DNA from: Biscogniauxia marginata
Taxonomy: Eukaryota > Ascomycota > Sordariomycetes > Xylariales > Xylariaceae
Assembly: GCA_022695795.1 (NCBI GenBank)
Contig: MU404055.1
Coordinates: 744,001 to 808,000, forward strand
DNA length: 64,000 nt
Direction of reading: 5' to 3'
In this document: one piece after another, positions 54,177 through 64,000 of the stretch
Position numbering within the stretch: position 1 is the stretch's first letter
Layout: each line of letters begins with the position of its first letter
Translations under genes and position numbers: made by a program
Notes under the pieces: model-generated
What the model was told of the DNA's origin: nothing
Databases searched by the model: none
What the model saw: only the letters and a program-made list of their open reading frames with translations

Positions 54177-56174
54177 CATTTATTGTTGTTCTTATTTAAT
54201 TTATTTTCCCCCATACTTATTACTTGGCTTGTATGAGGGGATATCTGGAGTTGTAAGTGTCTACATGTGCGTTGGGGGGTGTTTAGCATTTTCCATCATT
54301 GATACCATACATCTAGGCAATACTTCACTCTAGAAACTTGTTGTTTGAAATAATCATATCACGGATCTAATCACCCGATACGCGGCCCCAAAATCTAAAC
54401 ACCACTGATGATGGAATCTTATCGCGACAGACATATCTGATAGTGTAGGTTGCTTCGCTGTAGTCCGTATATCTGGTGTTCTTGAAAGCTGTCAGGGAAA
54501 TAACAGAAACGCGAGGTGTCTTAAATAAGAAGAGCTATGTGTCAGGTTCCTTTGAGGTGCTTTAGAAGTCTACTAAGCATGTTCATCCGTCTTCGACCTA
54601 TAGAAATATATGATTGAGAATTTAGACAACGCCATCATTAAATAGGGCTCCGAGTCAACCACACATCTGGGGTCTACAACAATAATAGGGGCTAAAATTA
54701 AAAGGGAATCAATCTCCCTATAACCCAACCAAGCTACTTGTTTCTATGAGCTCACTTCAGTAGCAATAATCGTACCATATCCCTCGATATCCCTCGAGGG
54801 TGTCTATCGAGAACAAGTTGGGTGACCTTGGATGATAGCAAGGAGCGAAAAAAAAAAACCAATTTTGGAGCAGGAATGTAGTACACTTCATTGGTAAAGC
54901 AGGTTATCATCAAAACACGGTTAGCCTTGATAGATTCTCCCCAGCGATCAGACGACGTCACGAGGGTTTCACCAAAATATATAAATATACCTAGATGAAA
55001 CTTCCTTAAATATACTATAAAGCGTTCTTTTCAGCCCCCCCCCCCCTTCCCCCGTGCGCTACGTCCCCCGTCCCGGCTCGGTTGTTAACTGACAACCATA
55101 AGGGAAGAGCGGAGGTCGTGATAAGGGTGTATAGGGTATCATACGTACCCGGACGACTGACTAACTACATGCATGCATGTTTGTACGGAAAGCCCAAGTT
55201 AAGTCGTGATGTCTACAGTTACCGAAGTATATCAGCTGGGTAATCATTACCTACTCGATGTAACTACCACTTACTACATGTACCTACTTATGTATAAGTA
55301 AATCAACCGCCGGGTCTGGACTGCCCTATAATTATTTTATCATTTCGGGAGCCGGGAGGATATCTAACGTAAAAACAGCCCTTCGTAGGTAAATTATGTC
55401 CGTATGTACCTACCTAAGTAACATTGAATACGTATTAGGTAGGTACAGACGTACTCGTTCGTATACATGTATATAAAAAAACATGACCCTTTCTTTGCAG
55501 CAGCGAGCCACCCAAGGGTTACCATCTTGATATTCTACTTTAAATGGGTATATTAATGTTATACTTCAAGATATACATAGCTTTAAACGAGTATGAATAT
55601 TTTCTTCACTGCTGAGACTAGTAAATCCACCGCTAAGTCTTGTTATTATTATATGTATATATATATATAGACGACGTATTCTTATATACGCCCTGCGACC
55701 TTTAAAGAACTTTATCGATCTAACATGGTAGTCTTCTCTAACCCCGCAGTATAATGCCGTTGCGAGCAAATCTATGAAGAATCTACCTAGAATTTCATGC
55801 TGGTAGTCTACAAGTTCTATTAGGACGTATCCATCTAAGAAACGCACGTGGGGTTATCTGCTTGTAGTCAAACCCCTGAAACGAACGGGCGATAACGGCC
55901 CGTCAAGCTTTCTCGAGGCGTCCCGTCGCAAAGCTGAGCGAACATATCGTCATAAAATTATCGTGCATGATCTCCCCGGGAACCCGAAAACCCCGGAAAG
56001 CAATAGCCAGGCAGCCTGGCTTCTCCAGTACCATAGTCGAAATGGCCCATCATAATATAATCCAGTCAACCGTCTCTCTGTGGTATCCTCTGAGAGAAAG
56101 CCGCTGCTCGCCGAGTTTGAAAACAGAGTGCGTAATGTACAATGTAGTTAAGATATTGATTGTCGCATGTTACA
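54177..56174. other. Convergent intergenic region, AT-rich
   Basis: About 2 kb between the Zn2Cys6 gene and the PFK-2 gene, both ending here. TAGGTA motifs cluster at 55245-55300 and 55383-55446. An A run (about 54848-54858), a C run (about 55037-55047) and AT repeats (about 55656-55668) occur. No credible frame was found. Confidence 0.5.
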
Positions 56175-58780
56175 TCACGCGCTTCGGTCGACTGTCTTTT
56201 GGGGCTTGTAGTCGGTAAGCTCCTCAAACGACTGCGTTTCTTCGTTGTATTTATATGCGTGAAATTCAATCCCGTAGGGCTTAGGTTCAATGGCGTAAAC
56301 TGTTCCAAGTGGCATATCCAGGTCAGCAATATCGTCCCTCGTGAGGTCCATGAAGTATGCCATCAGAACCCGACAGACCGATCGGTGACCAATGATCACC
56401 AAGTGGTCCTTGATCCTTTCAATTTCCCGGACCATATCCCGTAGTCGACTGATGACCTGAAGATACCCCTCGCCACCAACCCCGGGATATACGTAGTGAA
56501 GCTTGTCCATCTGCCGCCTGGTATACTCGTCTGTGTGATCCCGGGCAATTTCTTCGTACGTGAGGCCCTCGAATTTGCCTGCATTAAGCTCGTTGAGCAT
56601 CTCCCAATGTTTGACATCATAATCCTCGTCAGCCTCGAAATGCTGCGCTGTTTGTATGCTACGGGCCAACATCGATGTCCAGACGCAGGTATTCTTCTCA
56701 TCGAGCTCTGCGTTCAATTCAGGGTATGGTGGTGATTTGTCTCCAGGCAGAGGGGGAAACGATGACTGTGCAATCTTGTTCTTTTGATCGACCAACCATT
56801 CCTTGCGCTTCTGTGTGATAAACATGTACAAGGCGAAGCTGTAGGCGTGGCCTCGCTCGGTTAAATCGGAGTTGCCACCAATTTTGCCTAGCTCGTTGTC
56901 TTCAGATTGACCGTGTCGGGTGATCCAGATCTGCCTCGGCGACAGGTTGAACGACGAAAGGTAATGGGCGATTCCACTGCTAAGAAACCCACCCAGTCCA
57001 AAGTGCGTGAGCTTCTTTCCCACGTCGATCATCTTCAAGGGTTATTAGTCTTCGCTTTCTAACTTGAAAATCAAGAGTGTCTTACCTTGATGTATTGCAT
57101 CCCGTGCTCTTCTTCATAGTCACCCAAGGGCACATAAGCACTTTCGTATGCTTTTACACGCTCCTTGAAGTCAGCCAACGACTGGACTGGGTCTTTATCC
57201 TTGTAGTCGGGCCCAGAGAGCTTCAGGCGCATGTTCGCTTCCAACAGCTAGGTTTATCAGCATCATCCTTTAACAACCTAGAGACTATTACACTTACGGT
57301 TGGGTCTTTACAAACACTCTCGATAAATAGTATCCCAAGCTTCGGCTCGCGTGCCTTGATATGTTGAAAAAGGTTTTGCCGGCGGTGAATGGTGCTATTT
57401 GTGGCGTCGAGAATGCCGACTGCACCTCCGCCGAGGAGCAGATAATTCAATAGCTCGTCCAAGGTGTTAATGGCTATTGCTTCTCTCAATCTGGACGCTT
57501 CCGCGTTTTTGGGATCGAAGAATTTGGCTGTGTGCTCCGAAGGAGTCGAGTTCGCATCGTCTAATCCCGGAGACCAGGGTGGATTCTGCGTAGGAGAATC
57601 CAGGGGCGCTTGTATACCGTTCAGCAGTATTGTTGCAGCCTGCTGTGGCGTATTCACGGGATTCTCTGCTCGCTGCTTTATAGGCGAAGTCACATTGGCA
57701 TTTATCCGTCTTCGATTCCCGACATTAAAGATTCTCGTGTTATGTTGTTGCCAGGCAAGATATCTTCGAAGCTTCTTGGTAATATACGATTTGCCTCTGG
57801 CCGGGAGGCCGACCATGATGATGACTAGCTTTGCCGCCACGTCTCTGTCGGCAATCTTGCCATCAGGGGAGACGAGCGACCGCGTCATACCGGGAATACT
57901 GAGCGTAGTGGCATGCGGTCGTACTCGAGGAGTTTGGGATCCCGAGTTTTGTCGGAGGGGAGGTCTGCGACGAAAAAAAGAAAAAAAAGATCAGCAACCG
58001 ACTTGAAGCAGCACGGGTACCGAAGGAGAATCATAGCCACTCACATTCTGGGCGATGCTGGAGCGGTGGATGAGATGCTCTTGGCGTAGGGAGCGTCGTT
58101 GGCCACAGGCCGTTCGCGGACAGGAAGGGCGCCGGCGGCGCCATCATCGATGGCTCTCAGAGCATTGGCGAGATAAGCGGGATACGCAGGTGGGCCAAGG
58201 CTGCCATGAGCTGATGTCGGAGAGTTGCGCTGATGTTGCGATGCAGTTACGACGTCGCCGTTCGAGGAAGTCGGGGTTGTTGGTGAGGATCTGTCGCCAG
58301 AAGAGGCGGCGCTCAAACCTGTTGCTATGGCTGCTGGTGACTGGGACGGTAGAGATCGCGGGATAGTAGACGAAGCGGTTGTATTTGCGACAAGCCTCTG
58401 ATTGGTCATCGCCGCTTTGGCTAGTGATGATTGTTGTGACTGTCTACGAGAGTGTCGGAATTCTGCGCGGAGTTGGGAGGATTTGGGTTAGTATAAATTA
58501 CTACAATTATATGGGGTACGTCAACGTGGGTAGAGTGCAGATGACCGATTATCGGGGGTGCAGCGCAAGGGTGAAGGAGTGACCAATGCGATGTGGGCGT
58601 TGAGACAGTTTGGGACTAGGCAGCATAAAAATTTGAAAAAGAAAGGATGGAAGGTGGAATGGAAAGGGAAGTAGAATGGGCTAAGGCTGGGCAGATCACC
58701 TAACTCCGACATGACATCGTGAAGGCAGAGTTACCTCTTATACACCAGATAAGATAACTTTGTGTCGATAGAGGGGTGTT

Positions 58781-58815
<35 letters not shown>

Positions 58816-58982
58816 GGTCTCTCCTTCAATTTTCATGGCCACAAATAGAAAAACCCCCAAAACAAATAGAAAAATTGAAGGGGTTTCCACATAGGTAACT
58901 CACCTGTTGTGACCGTGTAATTGCTGCTGCAGTCTGCCGGCTGCACGACCAGAGAGCCGGCTACTTTCAGACGAGGAGTCAT
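56175..58982 (-). CDS. 6-phosphofructo-2-kinase/fructose-2,6-bisphosphatase family protein
   Basis: Minus-strand exons 58982-58904, 58462-58045, 57964-57298, 57247-57086 and 57032-56175; 727 residues with all phases consistent. The N-terminal ~190 residues are Ser/Arg/Pro-rich. The kinase half has Walker A GLPARGKSY (about 218-226), then RIFNVGNRRR, an inserted low-complexity segment of about 55 residues, FFDPKNAEASRLREAIA, ILDATNSTIHRR and a family-like VGKKLTHFGLGGFLSSGIAHYL linker. The phosphatase half has RHGQSEDNELGKIGGNSDLTERG with catalytic His482, TSMLARSIQTA, LNAGKFEGLTYEEIA and VIIGHRSVCRVLMAYFM. The family makes and degrades fructose-2,6-bisphosphate in the cytosol, controlling glycolysis. 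Both catalytic halves look intact. The first exon is inferred: ATG 58982 joins in frame across a 441-nt intron containing a 30-T run. Without it translation could start at 58409. Confidence 0.9.
58785..58814. repeat. 30-base T homopolymer
   Basis: An uninterrupted T run on the plus strand (poly-A on the coding strand) inside the proposed first intron of the PFK-2 gene. Its true length is uncertain because homopolymers are error-prone. Confidence 0.9.
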
Positions 58983-61900
58983 GATGTATGTATGTAGGAT
59001 TCTCCTCGTTAGGTCCTTTTCCAGCAGGGCCCTCTATAAATATTTTAGGGCACAATGATGCGCCGACCTGCAGCGGGGCGACGGGGGGCCTTGCAGTAGT
59101 CAGCTCAGTAGTGCGCTCGGGTACCTTGGTACCTCCGTCCGCAGTTGGTGGTGGTTGAGTCCGTTGGTCAGCGGCTCTGGCGATTGGTTGAGCCGCTCCT
59201 CGAAAGGGCTCTAAAGTCAAGTCTAAATAGTTCGGACCTTTCGACTTTGCCTCTTTCACGTCATCTCCGATTTTGCCGACGCACACTTGCAGTAATACTG
59301 GACCTCCGATGTTATTTCTGCTGGAAGCTGTCACCCTATCCACGGGGGGAGAAACGATGTCGCTTATGTATCATTCAAGTCCCGCCGGGGCTGCAAAGTA
59401 TCGAGACACAATGTGAACACGTCTTCGGCCTAGTGTGCTGAGGCTCTGTTTGGGACCTCTATCTCTTCATAGGCTCGGCCCAACTGTTGGAGCTTGGCAG
59501 GTCTCGAAATCGAAGAAGCCAAGCCGCCGATTTGTGAATCCCAGCTCTGTTTTGATTTGATATAAATAGTGCGGAAACAACAGTGAGGCAATAGTTCTTG
59601 GCTCGAGCTCTGTTTCGTCCGTAAATTGGATTTGAGGCAATTCCCTTGTCTGATAGAATGTCACAGCTCGACAGCCACTTGAGACAGTTGTAATCAGGCA
59701 AGGACCGAGCCTTAAGTATTGAATCTGTAGGTGAGGGTGAGTCTTTTTGTTTTCATCCATACCTCACCTCTTATCCGTCGTGTGTCTTCGGGACTATCAG
59801 TGCCAACTCGGGCAACTGCACCCGCGGCGTTCTCTGCCACCTTGATGACTGCGTCTTGATTTTTGGTGTACTTAGGTAGGTAGAGAGAGACTTCCGCCTA
59901 TCCTAGCACTAGTACATAAGTATTACTGCTACTACTACCACCTACTACCTTACTATGTTGCCTCGGAGTTGACTATGATAGGCAGATAGGTCTCAGTAAA
60001 AATAAAAATAAACCTTGACTTAGGTGTGTTACAGACATCGAAAGGCTCTCATCTACTCTGTCAGTTAACTAGCAATTTTTATTGTCTCCCACCCCTTCAT
60101 TGGAGCTTCTTATTTCACTCATTTCAATCTTCAAGTTAATACCCGTCTTGGCTTCTAGTTGATAATAGGCAGTTGTGTTTGACGCCGAGACGGCGTGGCT
60201 GGATTGGTGAGGTAGCGCAAACGAGATTCACCGAAGATCCGTCTTGGCATCACATTGGCCGTGTCTCTCGAGTGCTTGAGGACTTGTGTACTCGAACACC
60301 AGTACAGCCGTCGGTGTTCTCCAAAGGCTATCAGATACGTCCAAAGTATTGCAGGGTCAGCATAGCTGCAACGTCAGCTTCCTCTCACTCTCCGGGGATG
60401 GTAAGCATGAGCGAAGCGCATGCTTGCATTAGAGGGAAGGAGGCACACTTCGAACGGACTACATTAATAGCATAGTGATATCGAATAATCTTTGGCCTGT
60501 AACACTTTTCACAATGGCCGGTGGCCACGAACAAATGAAATCGCATTATAGCCACCGTGCATGGAATTCGCTATTGTCTGGTATAGCATGGGAACTTGGA
60601 CAAGAATGCAACCCAAAGCTGGGGAAATTGCAAGGGCCGGCATACATAATCTTGGCTGAGCAAGATCTGGCGCCGAGATGACAAACGGAACTAAAGCTCC
60701 CTAAGTTAATACACCCGTATGGGCTTGTGATCGGATGCGGACAAGCACACGTGGGTGATAGCAAGCCGTAGTATTCGTGGAGGGGATGCGAGGGAAAATG
60801 ATAAGGCTCCCTGGGGCCTGAATCGCTCCAACCATCATCCACCATCGTGGGCAAGCTTAGGATGGTAGTTCGGGATGGTGTTCTAGGGGTATACAAGAAC
60901 CCCACGAATACCCCGGCTTTCGTGATAAGCTTTGCTTATATGCACATGTAGCTCAGCTAATATAGGCATTGCCTGAGCCATCACCCTGTTCTTTGCAGGA
61001 GCTTAGCTGAGGTGTGTAACCCGAGGATTGGGTTACGAATCGGGGCTTTTGCCGTTACATCTCGACAAGCCCTCTTTGCGGGATTTGAGGGTAGATAGAG
61101 GGTGCTGTTAGCCGTGAAGCACATGAATGCCTTAGGGATGCTATGTTGGTTGATCCTGCAAGCAGAGTTTCGGGCTTGGCAGGGATTGCGCACTACCTGA
61201 TACCTGGAACTTAGTTTAGGTACGCATGCTATATCATATAGACTCGTTGGCGGCGCTATCGGCTGAAGCTGAAGTGTGGTCGAGTTAGCTTTTAGGGTTA
61301 GTTGCAAGATTCACGATGTGATTAGCTGAATACTGTTTTAGTGTGGTTCACAAGAAGGCCGGGGGGATGAAAAGAGCAACTTATCATACATGTAGCCATG
61401 ACAAAAAGGTAGTTTTGAGTAACAATAGTAACAAATAATTATTTGTCTTCAAATGATGCATCCCTAGGTAAAAGAAATACCTAGGTACATGGTAATAACC
61501 ATCTCAGCTCCGATATAGGGATTGTAAATAGAGCTAGGTACCAGCATGTGCTATGCCGACCCCGCTACCCACCCATAAAACAATCTATCTTATTAATAAA
61601 CACCGTAATAAACTAATAAATAAAGCGTTTTAACCATTTAAAACATTTTTATATAATAAATACATATTTTTATAAATATATATATTATAAAATTAATTTA
61701 AAAATAATAAAATGTAACATGGTATAAATACCAGGTATAGGTACCTAATGCAGCTGATCTTTCCGATAAGATAAGAGATAAGCTATCTTGCTTCAGGTAC
61801 AGACGTACAGGCTCATTGCTATATTCTTTTTTTTTCTCTCTTGTTAACACCTGCTTCTTTCCCTTTGGAAGAACGACCGGCAAGGGAACTTGAAACTGCT

Positions 61901-62431
61901 GTGCAAGAATCTCGTGCACCGTGGCGATGGAAAAACTCGCTTTGCCGCCCTAGCAACCGCTGTTTCCCATTTCAAATGGGAAGGAGTAGGTATTTTTTTG
62001 TCTTTTTTTCCTTTTGACCTGCGCGCCTTCCTGGTCACCCACACGTAACCTCGTCAACCTTTCCAACTGTGACTCCAGCTCCTCCATCTAACCTATTCTT
62101 CTATACGCACCAGCACTACCTGCCTTCCAACTACCCAATCCACCTACCTGTTGCCCCCCAGCTTGATCCCACCTCATCTACCATCAACATTGATCGTCCT
62201 GGCGCCATGCTTCGGTCCCCGATCTTCTTGATGACGGTTTGGATTCCTCATTACACCTGATCTAACCATCTTTGCCATCACCCAGGCACTTACATTTTCT
62301 GCCGCCTTTCCTACTTCTCGCCTTGTTCGACTGAAGCACGGCTTTTTCTGCGCTCGCATCACACTTTCGGCACTTCTCTCACGACATCGGATTCAACTTG
62401 TCGCCTTGTCTCCTTGCTGAAGGTCTCCGCT
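58983..62431. other. 3.4-kb divergent intergenic region, PFK-2 (-) / TAD3 (+)
   Basis: No convincing gene. A minus-strand frame at 58900-59343 overlaps the PFK-2 first exon in another frame and is discarded. TAGGTA motifs occur at 59872-59882, 61463-61488, 61535-61543 and 61737-61746, and AAAAATAA units near 59998-60012. A very AT-rich block (61560-61725) is listed separately. The 300 bases before TAD3 are pyrimidine-rich. Confidence 0.5.
61560..61725. other. Strongly AT-rich block
   Basis: About 165 bases of almost only A and T after 61575, with many ATAAA, TTTAT and TATATA units, unlike the near-50% GC of flanking DNA. It may be a decayed (RIP-affected) repeat or simply a low-complexity spacer. 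I see no match to it elsewhere in the window. Confidence 0.6.
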
Positions 62432-64000
62432 ATGAGCGATTCCATGAATCAAGTTGTCGAGACGCTCGACCCCGTCTCCAGACGGCTTATTCCTCCGAAT
62501 ATTGATTTAGGAACACTTGTGCCTCTCAAGACTACGCTCGAGCTACGAGAGAACCTCTCTCTAGGTCTTGCCTACATCACCCGAGCACCTACCCGCCTTA
62601 CCAATGATGTTGTGACGTAAGTACTTAATTTTCAATCGTGTCCCTGTACCTAGCTAATCTTTGGTCCTGCCAGTGTTGCCCGAGCCCTGGCCGGTGACGA
62701 TGCGGCTAAGAACCTTCCTCACCTGCGCCGGTGCTGTAAACCCGCTGATCTACCTCCCCACCTCAAGGCGGAATTCATGAATGAAGGAAATGGAAGGGTG
62801 ATTCACACTGGGAAGTCCAACTGGCTTTATATTCTACTTGGTCCGAAGGATGAGATGCCGTACGATGAACTTTTGAGAGGTCTCGCCACTGTTGATGGCA
62901 TTAGGGATGACATCTTCGTGGGGATCATTCCGGTTCCTCTGCTGGCTCCAACTTCCCAGGTCCAGGCCAACATGTGGTCACAGCAGTTCTGGCAGACTGT
63001 CTATCGAAAGAACAATCCTCTTGGTCCCCATCCTAGCAACATTTGTCGGACTACATCTGCTGTCTCTCGTGATGCCGCCGTCTGGATGACTTTGGCCCAC
63101 CAGATCGCCAAGAAGTCGCACAAAGCCGGCTTTGGAGAACCCATCGGCGCCGTAATCATTAAGCGGACGGTCCCCGGAAAGGCCGACACCGCAAAAGCCG
63201 CTACCGCCAAGGAAGACCCAAAGGCGGACGAGACGCAAACGAACCCAACCAGTCCGGAGCTCGCGAACGACGATGGATTTCAAGGCGATACCTCATCCGC
63301 TAGTGGTAGCGGCCTCGGCCATTCTCCTATTGAGAACAACGCCGTCGAAGCAATTCAAGCCGCCGAGACTATGCCCACTGGTGCAAGAAACCAAAAGTCG
63401 CGCACGGGTAGTCAAGATTCAAATTCTTTTACCCCAGTCACCGAAGATAAAGAGACGACGCAGATCGTGGCGATTGCAGCTGATGCTCGCTGGCATCAAC
63501 AGGACAAGACTGGCCGCACCGGAAACCCTATGGCCCACGCTGCACTAAGAGCCATCAGCATGGTGGCCCAGAAACTAGTCAGGGCTGAAAATCGGTCAAG
63601 CTCAGGACATGATATTATGGATTTCGAGACTTTCCAAGATAAACCTTTACTTCACGACGAGAAAATCGTCTTCGACGCCGAGCACCCATGCCCCGATGGG
63701 TATCTATGCCATGAACTGGAGCTATACATGACGCATGAGCCCTGTATAATGTGCGCTATGGCGATACTGCATTCCCGAATGGGCAGAATCGTCTTCCGTC
63801 ACCGCATGCCATTAACTGGTGGCATGAGCTCCGAGGACCGCGGTCACGACGTTTGTGGCATTTATTCACAGTGCGGGAACAACTCCTGTGGAGGAGGTCA
63901 AGGACTTGGGCTACATTGGCGCAAGGAATTGAACTGGAGTATGTTAGGATGGGAGTGGGAGACAGACGATGCTGAACGTTTGATTGTCGACCCGCATCTA
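62432..64000 (+). CDS. TAD3: tRNA-specific adenosine-34 deaminase subunit TAD3 (truncated by window end)
   Basis: Exons 62432-62616 and 62674 onward; the frame is still open at base 64000, so the C-terminus is missing. 504 residues are visible. The N-terminal domain (DLGTLVPLKTTLELRENLSLGLAYI, RRCCKPADLPPHLK, HPSNICRTTSAVSRDAAVWMTLA) is of the Tad3 type. After a low-complexity insertion (about 225-320) comes the cytidine-deaminase-fold core: MAHAALRAI at about 349 and HEPCIMCAMAILHSRMGRIVF with zinc Cys419 and Cys422. The active-site HAE is HAA here, so the proton-shuttling Glu is absent, as expected for Tad3, which is inactive itself but forms the working enzyme with Tad2 to make inosine at tRNA position 34. 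The end region includes CGIYSQCGNN and LHWRKELNW. The start is the first in-frame ATG after a pyrimidine-rich leader. Confidence 0.92.

Noticed and set aside
58900..59343. 147-codon minus-strand frame over the PFK-2 first exon
   Set aside because: The alternative frame from ATG 58982 joins in phase to the conserved gene; this frame does not and has no domain.
1..64000. Secondary-metabolite or other multi-gene biosynthetic cluster
   Set aside because: No PKS, NRPS, terpene cyclase or transporter/P450 set; the Zn2Cys6 factor and the two oxidoreductases are about 28 kb apart with housekeeping genes between them.

Overview
The window is nuclear DNA of a filamentous ascomycete (Pezizomycotina, most likely a Sordariomycete). 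Genes are split by short GT-AG introns of about 45-130 nt with CTAAC/CTGAC-type branch sites, start sites follow pyrimidine-rich leaders, and the families are typical of this group: Zn2Cys6 factor, GH128 glucanase, cupredoxin-like secreted protein and DUF7598-type membrane protein. I assign it from gene structure and families only and cannot name the species. Eighteen protein genes are supported (two cut by the window edges), about one per 3.6 kb, separated by long AT-richer intergenic stretches. I found no rRNA, tRNA, CRISPR array or intact transposon.

Layout. 1-6.4 kb: 3' end of an unidentified gene, golgin RUD3 (-), nucleolar RNA-binding protein NOP15 (-) and, divergent from it, a survival-motor-neuron homologue (+). 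8.5-17.5 kb: secreted cupredoxin-like protein (+), SERF-type small protein (-), a four-helix membrane protein (+) and the cleavage/polyadenylation factor PCF11 (+, six exons). 17.5-22 kb: gene-free, but holds an inverted duplication of a decayed element with transition-biased mutations that look like RIP. 22-27 kb: a Gfo/Idh/MocA oxidoreductase (-) divergent from an aldo/keto reductase (+), then the tRNA methyltransferase TRM9 (+). 28.9-30.3 kb: a Myb/SANT protein (-) with His/Gln runs. 35.9-45.4 kb: tubulin cofactor B (+), a PA/TM/RING-H2 ubiquitin ligase (+) and an 11-exon polytopic membrane protein (+). 46.9-58.9 kb: GH128 glucanase (-), Zn2Cys6 factor (+) and a 6-phosphofructo-2-kinase/fructose-2,6-bisphosphatase (-). 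62.4 kb to the end: TAD3, the pseudo-catalytic subunit of the tRNA A34 deaminase, open at the window end.

Most genes are housekeeping and unrelated in function. Five of them act in RNA metabolism (NOP15 in rRNA, SMN in snRNPs, PCF11 in mRNA 3' ends, TRM9 and TAD3 in tRNA wobble bases), but they are dispersed and I see no operon-like or biosynthetic cluster. The clearest candidate for functional pairing is the divergent oxidoreductase/aldo-keto reductase pair at 22-25 kb.

The most unusual signals are: the RIP-marked inverted repeat (19681-20236); a TAGGTA/TACCTA motif, often doubled or palindromic, scattered through intergenic DNA across the window; splicing anomalies in NOP15 (a GC-AG intron and a junction one base out of frame); in-frame or frame-breaking mini-introns in the SMN and Zn2Cys6 genes; a run of micro-exons at 43.4-44.5 kb; and two candidate start codons in the aldo/keto reductase. 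I found no convincing new multi-gene system.
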